From Flavobacterium pallidum (GTDB lineage: Bacteria > Bacteroidota > Bacteroidia > Flavobacteriales > Flavobacteriaceae), in assembly GCF_003097535.1 (NCBI RefSeq), contig NZ_CP029187.1:992001-1056000 (forward strand): a DNA stretch of 64,000 nucleotides. Direction: 5' to 3'. The number at the start of each line of letters is the position of its first letter. Position 1 is the stretch's first letter. A program made the position numbers and the translations under genes. The notes beneath the pieces are model-generated. The model worked only from the letters and a program-made list of their open reading frames with translations, did no database searches and was not told where the DNA came from. Below, one piece after another: positions 41,081 through 51,483 of the stretch.

Positions 41081-43877
41081 AAATCTCATCAATAAAAATA
41101 AACGCATCGCCGCCATAACCCTGGTGCCATTCCGGAAGTGGGCCGTAATTGTAGGCTTTTACTTTTATATAACGGGCATTTACCGGGCTTACGGCAGATT
41201 TGAAGTCGATGATTTTTGTATCAGTGATTTTGGGGTCTAAATTGTTTTCGATGGTTTTCACCAATGTAAAACTGACGTTATCTACGGAAGTGTAAAACTC
41301 CACTTTCACCGGCATCAGGATCCACGCACGGGAATCCTGGAGGAAATCAGCTGAAACTTCCGAAATTTTCTGTTCTTTTTGCAGATCCACAATCGCTTCA
41401 AAATCCTGTGACTGGTAGCCCTGCCAATCGCCTTTGCGCCAGTTTTCAGAGCCGTAAATGCCGTCAATAATCCCTTCAGGACCACCTGCGGAATACTGGC
41501 GATTGTATTTTGATTTGATATCAATGGTGTAGTTGTTTGGCTTTTTGAAGAAATTTGCGGTAACCACATGGCTTTTCTGATTGCCTTTTCGGGCATTAAA
41601 AAATATTTTTGAAGAACGGTCAATTTCGAAAGGCGTATCGTATTTTTCAAAAACCGAAACCATTTCTCCATTATTCCCCGGTAGCGCTAGTGCATAATAA
41701 ATACCCGCTTCTGGATCGTCCGCAGTCAGGCTGAGGGTCATTTTGTCATGGAACGCTTTACTTTTCGCGTTGATTACAGGAACCTGAAGGATTTTTTCAT
41801 AATCCATATCCACACTTTCAGACTGTACCGGAGTAATGCCAAAATATTTCAGGTTTTTTTCCTTCGCCAATGCTTTTGAAATCCCATCTTCAAAATGGAT
41901 TTTTGCATCGAAATAAGGTTTGGTAGTGGTCCATTCCGCTTTTCCGGGAGTGACAGCATAAAGCCCTATGGAACTCAATACATACCAAGCACTCATTTGT
42001 CCGCAATCTTCATTGCCAATGAGTCCATCTGGAGCATTTTTGTAGAAATTGTCAAGGATGTAGCGAATCTTTTCGTTCGTTTTCTCAGGTTTTCCAATGA
42101 AATTATACAGGTATGCCATATGGTGTGAAGGCTCATTGCCCTGTGCATATTGCCCGATTAAACCAGTGACATCTGCCTGCTCGCGGCCCGTTGTCTGGGA
42201 ACCGTCATTAAACATCTGGTCCAGTTTCATTTCAAATTTTTCGTTTCCGCCATAGGCATCGATCATGCCGGGAATGTCCTGTGGCACGAAAAAGGAATAA
42301 TGCCAGGAATTGCCTTCGGTGAAATTGTTGTCGATTTCCCTTTGGTCAAAAGGTGTTTTCCAGCCACCGTTTTGTTTTGGGCGCATCGACAATGTTTCCG
42401 TATCAAAAATATTTTTCCAACTCTGGGAGCGTACCATGAAGTATTGGTAATCGTCTTTTTTGTGCAAAAGCTGTGCCATTTGTGCGATGCACCAGTCGTC
42501 ATAAGCGTATTCCAGGGTTTTGGAAACGCTTTCATGCTCATCATCTATGGAAATGAAACTGTTCTTTTTATAAGCATCCAATCCGTAAATGTCCTGCATC
42601 GCACTGTGTTTAGCGGCTTCAAATGCTTTTTCATAATCAAATCCCTTGATGCCTTTGGCCATCGCATCGGCCATCACGGAAACGGAATGGTAACCAATCA
42701 TGCAATCCGTCTCATTCGAGGCAAGTTCCCAAACCGGCAACCTTCCGCCCTGCTCATATTGTTTGATAAACGTATTGATGAAATCGGCGGTGCGTTTCTT
42801 TTCTATTAATGTGTATAACGGATGCGCCGCGCGAAACGTGTCCCAAAGCGAGAATACCGAGTAATAATCAAATCCTTCCGCCACGTGGATTTGGTTGTCA
42901 CGGCCGCGGTATTTGCCATCAATATCCTGTGCGATATTCGGCTGCATCATCGTATGATACAGTGCAGTATAAAAAACGGTTTTTTTATCGTTGTCCGGGG
43001 TCGTGATTTCGATTTTTGATAATTCCTTGTTCCATGCGGCTTCGGCGGCTTTTTTTGTTTTTGCGAAATCCCAGCCTTTGAGTTCAGACATATTTTGTCT
43101 AGCGCCTTGATAACCTGTAGGAGAGAGGGCCACTTTTACCGAAATTTTCTCCCCTTGTTTTACTTCTGATGAAAATCCCAATGCTAAAATGCTTCCGGCA
43201 AAGAAGGTGTCGGTGGTTTTGGCAGGTGCAAAAGCATTGTTGTTCACTTTAGTGACTTTCATGGGTTTGCTGAATTCGATGCGGGCATATACATATTGGT
43301 CACGCGCCCAGGCTTCACTGCGACGCAGTACTTCAATCGTTTTATTGTCAATGATGCGCACTTCGCCCATCAGCAATTTATCGCGGTGGTTCAGGTCCAG
43401 AATGATATTGGCCTGTCCGGATTTATGGAATGTATATTGATGCAGCCCGACACGTGTTGTGGCGGTTAGGGCTACGTCGATATTGTATTTATCGAGTTTT
43501 ACGGAGTAAAATCCTGCTGAGGCTTTTTCATTATCATGTGAAAAAACAGATGCGTATTCCTTGTTGTTTAACAATGGTTCTCCCATAGTCGGCATCAGCA
43601 TAATGTCGCCGAAATCTGAAACACCGGTACCATTGAGGTGGCTATGGGAAAATCCATAAATCACTGAATCGGAATAATGATAACCTGAACAGCCATCCCA
43701 ACTGCCGTCTATCCTGGTGTCTGGCGAAAGCTGAACCATCCCGAACGGTAGTGTCGCACCGGGAAATGTATGCCCGTGACCGCCAGTACCTATAAACGGA
43801 TTCACCGATTGGGAAAGATTTTGCGAAAAAATAGCTGTAGAGGCAAACAATAAAAGAAACGGTAATGAAAATTTCAT
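41070..43877 (-). CDS. GH92 family glycoside hydrolase (exo-alpha-mannosidase type)
   Basis: A 935-residue exported hydrolase. The ATG at 43877 begins the signal peptide MKFSLPFLLLFASTAIFSQ. GH92 signatures are strong: VNPFIGTGGHGHTFPGATLP, FGMVQLSPDTR, GYHYSDSVIYGFSHSHLNGTG and the C-terminal catalytic-domain region NEDCGQMSAWYVLSSIGLY. GH92 enzymes are calcium-dependent exo-alpha-mannosidases acting on alpha-1,2/1,3/1,4 linkages. Residues ~790-935 form an F5/8 type C-like carbohydrate-binding domain (GSENWRKGDWQGYQS). It has no SusC/D partners nearby, so it is not in a visible polysaccharide-utilisation locus. Confidence 0.93.
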   Translation of the reverse strand: MKFSLPFLLLFASTAIFSQNLSQSVNPFIGTGGHGHTFPGATLPFGMVQLSPDTRIDGSWDGCSGYHYSDSVIYGFSHSHLNGTGVSDFGDIMLMPTMGEPLLNNKEYASVFSHDNEKASAGFYSVKLDKYNIDVALTATTRVGLHQYTFHKSGQANIILDLNHRDKLLMGEVRIIDNKTIEVLRRSEAWARDQYVYARIEFSKPMKVTKVNNNAFAPAKTTDTFFAGSILALGFSSEVKQGEKISVKVALSPTGYQGARQNMSELKGWDFAKTKKAAEAAWNKELSKIEITTPDNDKKTVFYTALYHTMMQPNIAQDIDGKYRGRDNQIHVAEGFDYYSVFSLWDTFRAAHPLYTLIEKKRTADFINTFIKQYEQGGRLPVWELASNETDCMIGYHSVSVMADAMAKGIKGFDYEKAFEAAKHSAMQDIYGLDAYKKNSFISIDDEHESVSKTLEYAYDDWCIAQMAQLLHKKDDYQYFMVRSQSWKNIFDTETLSMRPKQNGGWKTPFDQREIDNNFTEGNSWHYSFFVPQDIPGMIDAYGGNEKFEMKLDQMFNDGSQTTGREQADVTGLIGQYAQGNEPSHHMAYLYNFIGKPEKTNEKIRYILDNFYKNAPDGLIGNEDCGQMSAWYVLSSIGLYAVTPGKAEWTTTKPYFDAKIHFEDGISKALAKEKNLKYFGITPVQSESVDMDYEKILQVPVINAKSKAFHDKMTLSLTADDPEAGIYYALALPGNNGEMVSVFEKYDTPFEIDRSSKIFFNARKGNQKSHVVTANFFKKPNNYTIDIKSKYNRQYSAGGPEGIIDGIYGSENWRKGDWQGYQSQDFEAIVDLQKEQKISEVSADFLQDSRAWILMPVKVEFYTSVDNVSFTLVKTIENNLDPKITDTKIIDFKSAVSPVNARYIKVKAYNYGPLPEWHQGYGGDAFIFIDEISIR

Positions 43878-44210
43878 GGTTTTGGTTTTGCTTCCCAAAT
43901 ATACGGATTTATCAATCTGCCGGAGATTGTGCTAACGGAAAACCCGGCCGCAAGCAACACCCGAGACCAATAAACCAAGGGTAAACCCTGAATTTAAAAA
44001 ACCAAGGAATACTCGGATTTTTAACGAGCATCGATTTCAGAACTTAGTGTCCGGAACTTACAATACGGAGTATTTTTGGTTAAAATGCAAACTGCTATGA
44101 AATTATCTGCAGAAAATCGTCAAAAATCAAGCCATTTTCCTGTAACGTTTTGTGTAATTTTAACAGCACCGTTGTTTGCATTATTTCAGGCAACCTGATT
44201 TCAAAAGCCG
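43878..44210. other. Intergenic region between GH92 and histidine kinase genes
   Basis: 333 bases without a supportable gene. It holds the GH92 promoter element (43896-43903). A loose direct repeat (AAACCAAGGGTA and AAACCAAGGAAT) lies at 43970-44010, and an imperfect inverted pair, ACCAAGGAATACTC (44001-44014) against GAGTATTTTTGGT (44068-44080), follows. The latter may be an operator or hairpin upstream of the sensor-kinase operon. No clean TAnnTTTG was seen for the kinase. Confidence 0.5.
43896..43903 (-). promoter_or_regulatory. Promoter -7 element of the GH92 gene
   Basis: TATATTTG on the minus strand fits TAnnTTTG, 18 bases before the ATG at 43877. Confidence 0.45.
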
Positions 44211-45989
44211 ATGAGAAACCCCTTTTTCCGTTTACTATTCCTGCTGCTGTCGCAATCGATCTTGGGGCAACAATCAGGGCAATATGACAATTGCCGGACA
44301 AGCGAATGCAGGATCCTGGAATCTTATAAAATGTCGAAATATTACCTTGAGTCCGATGACATTGCGCTGGCGCAAAAATGGCTCAATAAGACCAAGAATT
44401 TTTATCCGGCGAACAAAATCGACACTTTAGCCTGTTCCATCCACAACCTGCAATCGGAACTGTTTTATTATATGGGCCTGTTCCAGTTTGGCGCAGATGA
44501 AGCCGACAGTGGCATTGAAAAGGCGCGACAGCTTAACGATAGTGTTTTAACGGCAGATGCGTATTTTTTTCGCGGAATCAACCAATTCGAGTTGCACAAA
44601 TTTGATTTGGCGCAACAATCGCTGCAGCAGTCGCTTAGGTATTTTCCAAAGGTTTCACGAAACAAACGCATCAGCAATTCGATTGAGAAAGAGCATATTT
44701 ACAATAATCTCGCCCAGGTTAAATTGAAGATTTCACAGCAGGATTCGGCGCTGGTTTATAATCATCGTGCCTATGAATTGGCAAAAATCAATCACAGCAA
44801 ACGTGGCATTCCGAATGCAGAGCAAACTTTCGGGGAGATTTATTTGTCCAAAAACCAAATCGGTAACAGTAAAATGTTCTTTGAAAAAAGCGTATTTTCC
44901 GCATTGAAGAGCGAATATTATGACATCGCGCTGGTCGATTATGGATTCCTCACCGCGATGTCATCTGACAGCCGGCAAACTTTTGAATATTATAAAAAAG
45001 GAACCGACTTAATTCAGCGAAAAAACATCAATGCTTTTTTCAGGCGCTATTTTTATGAACTGTCATTAAAGGCATTTACGAAAAGCGGCGCGACCGCAAA
45101 AGTGATTGAAGTACAGGAAAATATCATCAGAATCGATACGGAAAGCAAATTGAATGCCAACACGCACATCCAGGATATTTCCGAGCAATATGTAAATAAT
45201 GAAAAAAAGCTGCTGACAGCTGAAATTGAGAAATTCCGCCGTCAGAAGAAAATTACGTTCCTGCTTATTATTACAGCATCGCTTTGTATTGCAGTAATGA
45301 CCCTGGCGATTGTCATCATCCGGAAAAGGAATAAAGCCGAAAAGCGCCAGGAAATCATCCGCCTGGAAGCACTTTTGGACGGACAGGAAAAGGAACGGAA
45401 AAGGATTGCGGAAGATCTTCACGACGGTTTAAATGGGGATTTATCGGCCATTAAGCATCATATTTCCAGTATAAGCGAGGAAATCCCCGAAAATTCCGGG
45501 CGCGTAAAATTGCAGAAGATTATTGAAATGGTTGATCAGGTTTGTTCCCAGACGCGGAGCATTTCACATGACCTGATGCCGGCTTCCATCATGGATTTTG
45601 GACTTGTTGAGGCGCTGAAACAATATTGCGTGAAGATCAATACTTCCCATCCGATTGTCATTGATTTTCAATATTTTGGAGCGATGGCTTCATTGCCAAA
45701 AAATCTTGAAACTACGATTTACAGGATTATCCAGGAGTTGATCAACAATGCTGTGAAACATTCCGGGGCAGCACAGGCTTTGGTGCAAATGAATTTCCAC
45801 GAGCGGGAAATATTCATTACTGTTGAAGATAATGGAAAAGGTTTTGATCTGAATATGGTGCCGTTAGGATTGGGCCTGAAAAATATCCGTTCGAGGGTTC
45901 ACCTGCTCCATGCGGAAATGGAAATCAACAGTACCGAAAACGGAAGCTCTTTTCAGATTATCATTGATTTGACTAAATTAGTAAAATGA
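44211..45989 (+). CDS. TPR-containing sensor histidine kinase (HisKA_3/NarX-like)
   Basis: A 592-residue membrane sensor kinase. An N-terminal signal (MRNPFFRLLFLLLSQSILGQ) exports a periplasmic sensor region of tetratricopeptide repeats (about 30-325). One transmembrane helix (about 345-368, ITFLLIITASLCIAVMTLAIVII) leads to a cytoplasmic HisKA_3 domain with phospho-acceptor H404 (AEDLHDGLNGDL), then a HATPase domain with IIQELINNAVKHSG and VEDNGKGFDL. This is the flavobacterial class of LuxR-partnered kinases. The input signal is unknown. It overlaps the response-regulator start by four bases (ATGA), so the two are translationally coupled. Confidence 0.93.
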   Translation: MRNPFFRLLFLLLSQSILGQQSGQYDNCRTSECRILESYKMSKYYLESDDIALAQKWLNKTKNFYPANKIDTLACSIHNLQSELFYYMGLFQFGADEADSGIEKARQLNDSVLTADAYFFRGINQFELHKFDLAQQSLQQSLRYFPKVSRNKRISNSIEKEHIYNNLAQVKLKISQQDSALVYNHRAYELAKINHSKRGIPNAEQTFGEIYLSKNQIGNSKMFFEKSVFSALKSEYYDIALVDYGFLTAMSSDSRQTFEYYKKGTDLIQRKNINAFFRRYFYELSLKAFTKSGATAKVIEVQENIIRIDTESKLNANTHIQDISEQYVNNEKKLLTAEIEKFRRQKKITFLLIITASLCIAVMTLAIVIIRKRNKAEKRQEIIRLEALLDGQEKERKRIAEDLHDGLNGDLSAIKHHISSISEEIPENSGRVKLQKIIEMVDQVCSQTRSISHDLMPASIMDFGLVEALKQYCVKINTSHPIVIDFQYFGAMASLPKNLETTIYRIIQELINNAVKHSGAAQALVQMNFHEREIFITVEDNGKGFDLNMVPLGLGLKNIRSRVHLLHAEMEINSTENGSSFQIIIDLTKLVK

Positions 45990-46618
45990 TTAAAATCGCA
46001 ATCACAGAAGACCATACCATTTTTACCGAAGGCATCAAAACGCTGCTGCTTACAGACAAGGAAATTTTGCTCCAGCAATCCTTTCAAAACATTGCCGACA
46101 CGTTGGAAGGGCTTGAGGCAACCACAGCCGTTTTGCTCCTGGATATTAATTTACCCGATGGGAATGGCATTGATGCGTGTAAAACCCTGCTAAAAAAATA
46201 TCCGGAACTCAAAATTATTGCGTTGACGAATTTCGAGGAAAGTGCTTTTGTCCGGCAGATGATTAAAAACGGGGCGATGGGTTATCTCCTGAAAAATACA
46301 GACAAAACCGAACTGGTAACTGCCATAAAAACCGTTTTGTCAGGAGAAAGGTTTTTGCCGAAAAAAATCCAGGAATTGTTGCTCAATGATTCGCTCGGAA
46401 AAGTAACGCCTTCGGCTTTTTTCATACCAAAGCTTACCACGCGCGAAAAGCAGGTACTCGATCTGATCGTAAAGGAATATACTACCGAGGAAATCTCTGA
46501 AGCGATTTCGTTAAGCACCAAAACCGTCGAGTCACATCGCACAAACCTTTTCCAGAAACTTGGTGTGAAGAACAGTGCGGGATTGGTGCGCGTGGCTTTT
46601 GAAAAAGGATTTTTATAG
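45986..46618 (+). CDS. LuxR/NarL-type response regulator
   Basis: A 210-residue transcription regulator. The receiver domain has acidic residues ITEDHTIFTEG at the start, phospho-acceptor D53 in VLLLDINLPDGNG, and the switch residues ALTNF and LLKNTDK. The C-terminal LuxR helix-turn-helix (LTTREKQVLDLIVKEYTTEEISEAISLSTKTVESHRTNL) binds DNA. It is cotranscribed with the upstream sensor kinase. Its targets are not known; no adjacent gene is an obvious target. Confidence 0.95.
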   Translation: MIKIAITEDHTIFTEGIKTLLLTDKEILLQQSFQNIADTLEGLEATTAVLLLDINLPDGNGIDACKTLLKKYPELKIIALTNFEESAFVRQMIKNGAMGYLLKNTDKTELVTAIKTVLSGERFLPKKIQELLLNDSLGKVTPSAFFIPKLTTREKQVLDLIVKEYTTEEISEAISLSTKTVESHRTNLFQKLGVKNSAGLVRVAFEKGFL

Positions 46619-46914
46619 AGCATGCGGTTCCGGAAACAATAAGGAAGTTCATTTGGATGAGAATTAACAAATGCTGTGGATTTTCCGTAATGGTATGTTT
46701 TGGAAAAATTGTATTTTGCCTATAGGGGAAGGGGTAAATGCATCCCTAAGAAATATTTCGATTGTTCATTACGTAAAATGCACACCAATTGTTAAATTTT
46801 GTTGCGGCAACACGGTCGATGTTTATATCTTAAACCATAAAAAAAAACCGCATCCAAAAACGAATGCGGCTGATATCTATAAGCAGGCTGTGAACTTGTA
46901 ACTGTGACCGAAAA
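46619..46914. other. Intergenic region between regulator and sdhB genes
   Basis: 296 bases between convergent genes. Apart from the sdhB terminator (46838-46870) I see nothing supportable. An open frame on the plus strand here has no coding character and runs through the terminator stem. Confidence 0.6.
46838..46870 (-). terminator. Terminator of the sdhCAB operon
   Basis: Minus-strand stem CCGCAT/ATGCGG with a ten-base loop is followed by at least nine T residues. It lies 45 bases after the sdhB stop. Confidence 0.85.
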
Positions 46915-47661
46915 CTATCCTTTTAAACTCGCCGATAAATACTCACGGTTCATCCTCGCGATATTCTCCAGAGAAATTCCTTTCGGGCATTCCACTTCAC
47001 AGGCGCCGGTATTGGTACAGTTTCCAAAACCTTCTGAATCCATTTGGCGTACCATGTTCAAAACACGGTCTGCGGCTTCGACTTTTCCTTGGGGTAAAAG
47101 AGCGAATTGAGACACTTTCGCAGAAACAAACAGCATTGCAGAAGAATTTTTACAAGAAGCTACACAAGCACCACAACCGATACACGTAGCGGCATCAAAT
47201 GCACGGTCTGCATCGTGTTTAGGAATTGGAATCGTATTGGCATCAATTGTGTTTCCGGAAGTGTTTACAGAGATAAACCCGCCCGCATGCTGGATGCGGT
47301 CAAACGAACTCCTGTCTACCACCAAATCCTTGATTACAGGGAATGCTTTCGCGCGGAATGGCTCGATATAAATCGTATCGCCATCCTTGAACATACGCAT
47401 ATGCAATTGGCAGGTTGTTACAGCACGATCCGGACCGTGGGCTTCTCCATTGATGAAAAGCGAACACATGCCGCAGATGCCTTCGCGGCAATCGTGGTCA
47501 AATGAAACCGGATCTTCGCCTTTGTTGATTAGCTGTTCGTTTAATACGTCAAGCATTTCAAGGAATGACATGTCCGGTTCGATGCCATCGATTGGATAAT
47601 CGACCATTTTTCCAGTGTCTTTAGCGTTCTTTTGACGCCATATTTTGAGTGTTAATTTCAT
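46915..47661 (-). CDS. sdhB: Succinate dehydrogenase/fumarate reductase iron-sulfur subunit
   Basis: A 248-residue subunit that carries electrons from the flavin to quinone through three Fe-S clusters. The N-terminal 2Fe-2S ligands are in [15 protein letters not shown]. The C-terminal 4Fe-4S/3Fe-4S ligands are in [15 protein letters not shown] and [15 protein letters not shown]. The cluster motifs and length fit the type-B Sdh/Frd of Bacteroidota. It is the last gene of sdhC-sdhA-sdhB, nine bases after sdhA, and is followed by the operon terminator. It sits on the cytoplasmic face of the inner membrane. Confidence 0.97.
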   Translation of the reverse strand: MKLTLKIWRQKNAKDTGKMVDYPIDGIEPDMSFLEMLDVLNEQLINKGEDPVSFDHDCREGICGMCSLFINGEAHGPDRAVTTCQLHMRMFKDGDTIYIEPFRAKAFPVIKDLVVDRSSFDRIQHAGGFISVNTSGNTIDANTIPIPKHDADRAFDAATCIGCGACVASCKNSSAMLFVSAKVSQFALLPQGKVEAADRVLNMVRQMDSEGFGNCTNTGACEVECPKGISLENIARMNREYLSASLKG

Positions 47662-47670
47662 AACTGAATC

Positions 47671-49671
47671 TTATTTATAACTGCGTTGTACCAGCTTAAC
47701 ATTATCAAATACGAGCGGCTCTTTGTGAAGAACGGCATCACTCGGTTTTCCTTTATATTCCCATGCTGCAACATACGCGAAATTCTCATCGTCCCGTTGT
47801 GCCTCGCCATCCGGGGTTTGGTACTCTTCACGGAAATGGCCGCCGCAGCTTTCATTTCGGTGTAAAGCGTCTTTGGCAAACAATTCTCCCAATTCAAGGA
47901 AATCGGCCACGCGCATCGCTTTTTCCAATTCCTGGTTGAAACTGTCAAGTGTTCCCGGAACTTTTACGTCACGGTAGAATTCATCACGCAGCTCAGCAAT
48001 TTCGGAAATGGCTTCCGTCAGGCCTTTGGCATTACGCGCCATACCAACTTTATCCCACATGATTTTCCCTAATTTCTTATGGAAATGGTCTACAGAATGT
48101 TTTCCGTTATTGTTGATGAATTTCTCCAATTGGTCTTTAACCGCTTTTTCCGCTTCGTCAAATTCCGGAGTATTGGTTGGGATTTTGCCCAATTTAATAT
48201 CCGGAGCTAAATAATCACCAATAGTATATGGCAATACGAAATAACCGTCGGCCAATCCCTGCATCAACGCCGAAGCACCAAGGCGGTTGGCACCGTGGTC
48301 AGAGAAGTTGGATTCACCGATCGAGAAACAACCAGGAATCGTAGTCATCAGGTTATAATCAACCCAGGTACCCCCCATAGTATAGTGTACCGCAGGGTAG
48401 ATCATCATTGGCGTTACGTATGGATTTTCGTCAACGATTTTCTCATACATCTGGAACAGGTTCCCGTATTTGCTTTCTACAACTTCAGTTCCTAATTTCT
48501 TTACCAAAGCGGCATCATTTTCATCCAGATGCTTGATTTTCGCCTGATCCCTTCCGTATCTTTCAATAGCTGAAGCGAAGTCAAGATAAACCGCTTCACC
48601 TGTCTTATTTACACCGAAACCGGCATCACAACGCTCTTTAGCGGCACGTGAAGCAATATCACGTGGCACCAGGTTTCCGAAAGCCGGATATCTTCTTTCT
48701 AAGTAATAATCTCTTTGGTCTTCAGATAAATCTGTTGGTTTCTTTTTGCCTTCCCGGATCGCTTTGGCATCTTCCAATGATTTTGGCACCCAGATCCTTC
48801 CGTCATTCCTTAGGGATTCAGACATCAGAGTCAGTTTTGACTGATGATCACCTGAAACAGGAATACAGGTCGGGTGAATTTGTGTATAACATGGATTGGC
48901 GAAAAACGCCCCTTTTTTATGGATCTTCCAAGCCGCAGTAGCATTACTTCCCATCGCATTAGTAGAAAGAAAAAACACGTTTCCGTATCCCCCTGATCCA
49001 ATTACGACAGCATGCGCCGAATGTCTTTCGATTTCCCCTGTAATTAAATTACGTGCGATAATACCTCTTGCTTTGCCATTTACGACAACAAGCTCGAGCA
49101 TTTCATGGCGATTGTACATCTTGATTTTTCCACGACCGATCTGGCGGTTCATTGCGGAATAAGCACCAAGCAACAACTGCTGTCCGGTTTGTCCCTTTGC
49201 GTAAAAAGTACGTGAAACCAAAGTTCCGCCAAAAGAACGGTTGTCCAATAATCCGCCATACTCACGGGCCAAAGGAACGCCCTGTGCCACACATTGGTCA
49301 ATGATATTTGCAGAGACCTCAGCCAAACGGTGTACGTTCGCTTCACGCGCACGGTAATCGCCTCCTTTTACAGTATCGTAGAAAAGACGAAAAGTGGAAT
49401 CTCCATCGCCCTGGTAATTCTTTGCAGCGTTGATCCCGCCCTGTGCCGCAATCGAGTGTGCACGCCTTGGCGAATCCTGGAAACAGAATGCTTTTACGTT
49501 ATAACCCAGTTCCGCCAGCGTCGCAGCTGCTGAACCTCCTGCCAATCCGGTACCGACGACAATAATGTCAAGATTGCGTTTGTTGGCCGGGTTCACTAAG
49601 TTGATATGGTCTTTATAATGTGTCCATTTGTCTGAAATAGGACCTTCAGGTATTTTTGAATCTAATGCCAT
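47671..49671 (-). CDS. sdhA: Succinate dehydrogenase/fumarate reductase flavoprotein subunit
   Basis: A 666-residue catalytic subunit that oxidises succinate to fumarate in the TCA cycle and respiratory chain. The FAD-binding loop is [20 protein letters not shown]. The FAD is covalently attached at H72 in [16 protein letters not shown]. The active-site regions HPTCIP and [17 protein letters not shown] and the capping-domain stretch [10 protein letters not shown] are present. The length of about 670 residues is typical of the Bacteroidota/epsilon-type enzyme. It follows sdhC by 12 bases. Confidence 0.97.
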   Translation of the reverse strand: MALDSKIPEGPISDKWTHYKDHINLVNPANKRNLDIIVVGTGLAGGSAAATLAELGYNVKAFCFQDSPRRAHSIAAQGGINAAKNYQGDGDSTFRLFYDTVKGGDYRAREANVHRLAEVSANIIDQCVAQGVPLAREYGGLLDNRSFGGTLVSRTFYAKGQTGQQLLLGAYSAMNRQIGRGKIKMYNRHEMLELVVVNGKARGIIARNLITGEIERHSAHAVVIGSGGYGNVFFLSTNAMGSNATAAWKIHKKGAFFANPCYTQIHPTCIPVSGDHQSKLTLMSESLRNDGRIWVPKSLEDAKAIREGKKKPTDLSEDQRDYYLERRYPAFGNLVPRDIASRAAKERCDAGFGVNKTGEAVYLDFASAIERYGRDQAKIKHLDENDAALVKKLGTEVVESKYGNLFQMYEKIVDENPYVTPMMIYPAVHYTMGGTWVDYNLMTTIPGCFSIGESNFSDHGANRLGASALMQGLADGYFVLPYTIGDYLAPDIKLGKIPTNTPEFDEAEKAVKDQLEKFINNNGKHSVDHFHKKLGKIMWDKVGMARNAKGLTEAISEIAELRDEFYRDVKVPGTLDSFNQELEKAMRVADFLELGELFAKDALHRNESCGGHFREEYQTPDGEAQRDDENFAYVAAWEYKGKPSDAVLHKEPLVFDNVKLVQRSYK

Positions 49672-49683
49672 TATGAAATGATA

Positions 49684-50349
49684 TTAATGATTGAAGTGGT
49701 GAAACAATGCGATGAAAATAAAACCAAGTGGTACGATTACGGCAAAACCATAAGCGAATTTGCTCAGTGACCTTGAATATTTATTGTTGAAACCGATGGA
49801 CTGGAATGACGATGCGAAGCCGTGCCATAAGTGCAGTGCCAACAGCAGGAACGAAACGCAATAAATCCCCGTGCGTACCGGATCATGGAATTTCTCCACC
49901 AATTCGCCGTAATATCTTGTGGCATCCGGCATCTCGCCAGCGACATATTTGAAATTCAGTTCCGGGAACCAGAAATCGTAAAAATGCAATCCCATAAATG
50001 CCAACACCACCAATCCGGTAATGATCATATTACGCGAAGGCCATGACGAATTTGCAGCACCGTTATTCCTGGCATATTTCACCGGACGCGCATTGCGGTT
50101 CTGGATTTCGAGGACAATTCCCATAATAAAGTGAAAAATCACACCGGCTGCCAAAACAGGCTGCATCACGTATTGGATGATCGGGTTATAGCCCATAAAA
50201 TGCGATGCGGCATTAAAAGCGTCTTCGCTGAATACGGAAACCATGTTTAAAGAAACGTGCAGCGCTAAAAATGAAATGAGGAACAGTCCCGAAAGTGCCA
50301 TCGCTACTTTTCTCGCAATGGAGGACTTTAATAGTGCATTTTGTGCCAT
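49684..50349 (-). CDS. sdhC: Succinate dehydrogenase cytochrome b subunit
   Basis: A 221-residue membrane anchor with five predicted helices (first KVAMALSGLFLISFLALHVSLN, last KFAYGFAVIVPLGFIFIALFHHF) and several conserved histidines, as in the di-haem type-B Sdh/Frd of Bacteroides, Bacillus and Wolinella. It fixes SdhAB to the inner membrane and passes electrons to quinone. It is the first gene of the operon, with a well-formed promoter upstream. There is no separate SdhD, as expected for this type. Confidence 0.94.
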   Translation of the reverse strand: MAQNALLKSSIARKVAMALSGLFLISFLALHVSLNMVSVFSEDAFNAASHFMGYNPIIQYVMQPVLAAGVIFHFIMGIVLEIQNRNARPVKYARNNGAANSSWPSRNMIITGLVVLAFMGLHFYDFWFPELNFKYVAGEMPDATRYYGELVEKFHDPVRTGIYCVSFLLLALHLWHGFASSFQSIGFNNKYSRSLSKFAYGFAVIVPLGFIFIALFHHFNH

Positions 50350-50379
50350 AAGTCAGGTTAATTGTTTTTAAAAATCATA

Positions 50380-50410
50380 CAAAAATAGTGCTATTTGACA
50401 TTTGGCACAA
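50380..50410 (-). promoter_or_regulatory. Promoter of the sdhCAB operon
   Basis: On the minus strand TATTTTTG (50380-50387) fits the -7 consensus, and TTG (50408-50410) lies 20 bases upstream, the expected -33 spacing. The leader is about 25 bases. This is the most complete promoter in the window. Confidence 0.6.
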
Positions 50411-50449
50411 TCTTTTACGGCTAATTTATAATCAATATAAAGTGTTCGA

Positions 50450-51301
50450 TCAATAGGTTTTTGTAACGTCTTCATCGATGACCAGAATGAAGTCGGCTTT
50501 GGACCCATTTTCCTTTTCCAGCTTCGAAATATCCACTTGCGTTACAGTAGAAATGGTGATGATTTTCAAATCAGGATTGCTTTTTTTCAAATACCAGTAA
50601 ATGCCTTCGAAATGGTCACTGTGATATGAACCATTATAATGCAGGAAAACCGAATCGTCCGCTTTGTTTTTTAAGATGAAATACGCCATCGCCGCATCTT
50701 TTACCGCCTGTGCCTTCGGAAGATTGTCGCCGCCATGCCCGCCCATATCCTGGATCATTTTTATATAACCGGGTAAATTCGGGTCATAAGGGATGGGCAA
50801 CGGTGCCATCCATGTTTTTTCTTCAACGGATAAGGATTCCAAAGCCTCAAACCCTTTTTTATAAACCAGACTCGCAAACCGCCGCGGAATATTCGTTGCG
50901 ATGAATGCAAAGTTTTTCTCTTTTGCAAAATCCACCAACGGCTTGTAATCGGTTTTGTAATTGGGCCAAAGCCGCGCCGTGCTGTCCATTTTGGCATCTT
51001 CAGCATCATTTTTTAAATATTGATCCAATTGTTTCTGGTTATCGGCCTCAAACATTTCCGCACCTAAAACCAGTTTCTTTTTTTCGGCCAGATCCTTCGC
51101 CAGTACCAGTTCCAGCCAGTGTGAAATCGCGTTGTCATGGAATTCGCCAAACAAAACCACTTCCGTTTTGGAAGCCGCTTTCAGCAATTTGGCATAAGTG
51201 GTTTCTTTCCCGTTTTTATCGAAAATGCGGTATGCCGGCTTTTCCTGCGAAATGGCTACGATTTGCCACAGCACACAGCATAAAAATATGATTTGTTTCA
51301 T
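50450..51301 (-). CDS. ChaN-like haem-binding/iron-regulated lipoprotein family protein
   Basis: A 283-residue exported protein of the ChaN family (DUF399; PF04187). A signal peptide (MKQIIFLCCVLWQIVAISQ) is followed by TEVVLFGEFHDNAISHWLELV, LGAEMFEADNQKQLDQYL, DMGGHGGDNLPKAQAVKDAAMAYFI and HYNGSYHSDHFEGIYWYLKK. The histidine-rich GEFHDN, HGG and SYHSDH motifs match the family. ChaN binds haem and may act in iron acquisition. Here there is no clear lipobox Cys at the cleavage site, so it may be periplasmic rather than lipid-anchored. Monocistronic. Confidence 0.85.
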   Translation of the reverse strand: MKQIIFLCCVLWQIVAISQEKPAYRIFDKNGKETTYAKLLKAASKTEVVLFGEFHDNAISHWLELVLAKDLAEKKKLVLGAEMFEADNQKQLDQYLKNDAEDAKMDSTARLWPNYKTDYKPLVDFAKEKNFAFIATNIPRRFASLVYKKGFEALESLSVEEKTWMAPLPIPYDPNLPGYIKMIQDMGGHGGDNLPKAQAVKDAAMAYFILKNKADDSVFLHYNGSYHSDHFEGIYWYLKKSNPDLKIITISTVTQVDISKLEKENGSKADFILVIDEDVTKTY

Positions 51302-51410
51302 CGGTCAAGAAATGGTTATCCCGCTAAAATACCATAAAAATGCCGTTTTAAAAATATTTTTTGACGAATTGATAATTTCCAATACGCAGAATTTTCATAT
51401 CCGTAAAAGT

Positions 51411-51421
51411 GCTTCCGCAGA
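51411..51421 (+). repeat. Intergenic copy of over-represented word GCTTCCGCAGA
   Basis: The only copy outside a gene, in the 182-base spacer upstream of the HMG-CoA synthase gene and oriented like that gene. Confidence 0.7.
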
Positions 51422-51483
51422 TATGATTCAGTACCTATCTACGTTCCTAAACTGTAACTTTACCTTTTCCAAAAACCAAGCTT

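Noticed and set aside
46671..46901. Small plus-strand open frame between the regulator and sdhB genes
   Set aside because: No family-like composition, and it runs through the sdhB terminator stem.
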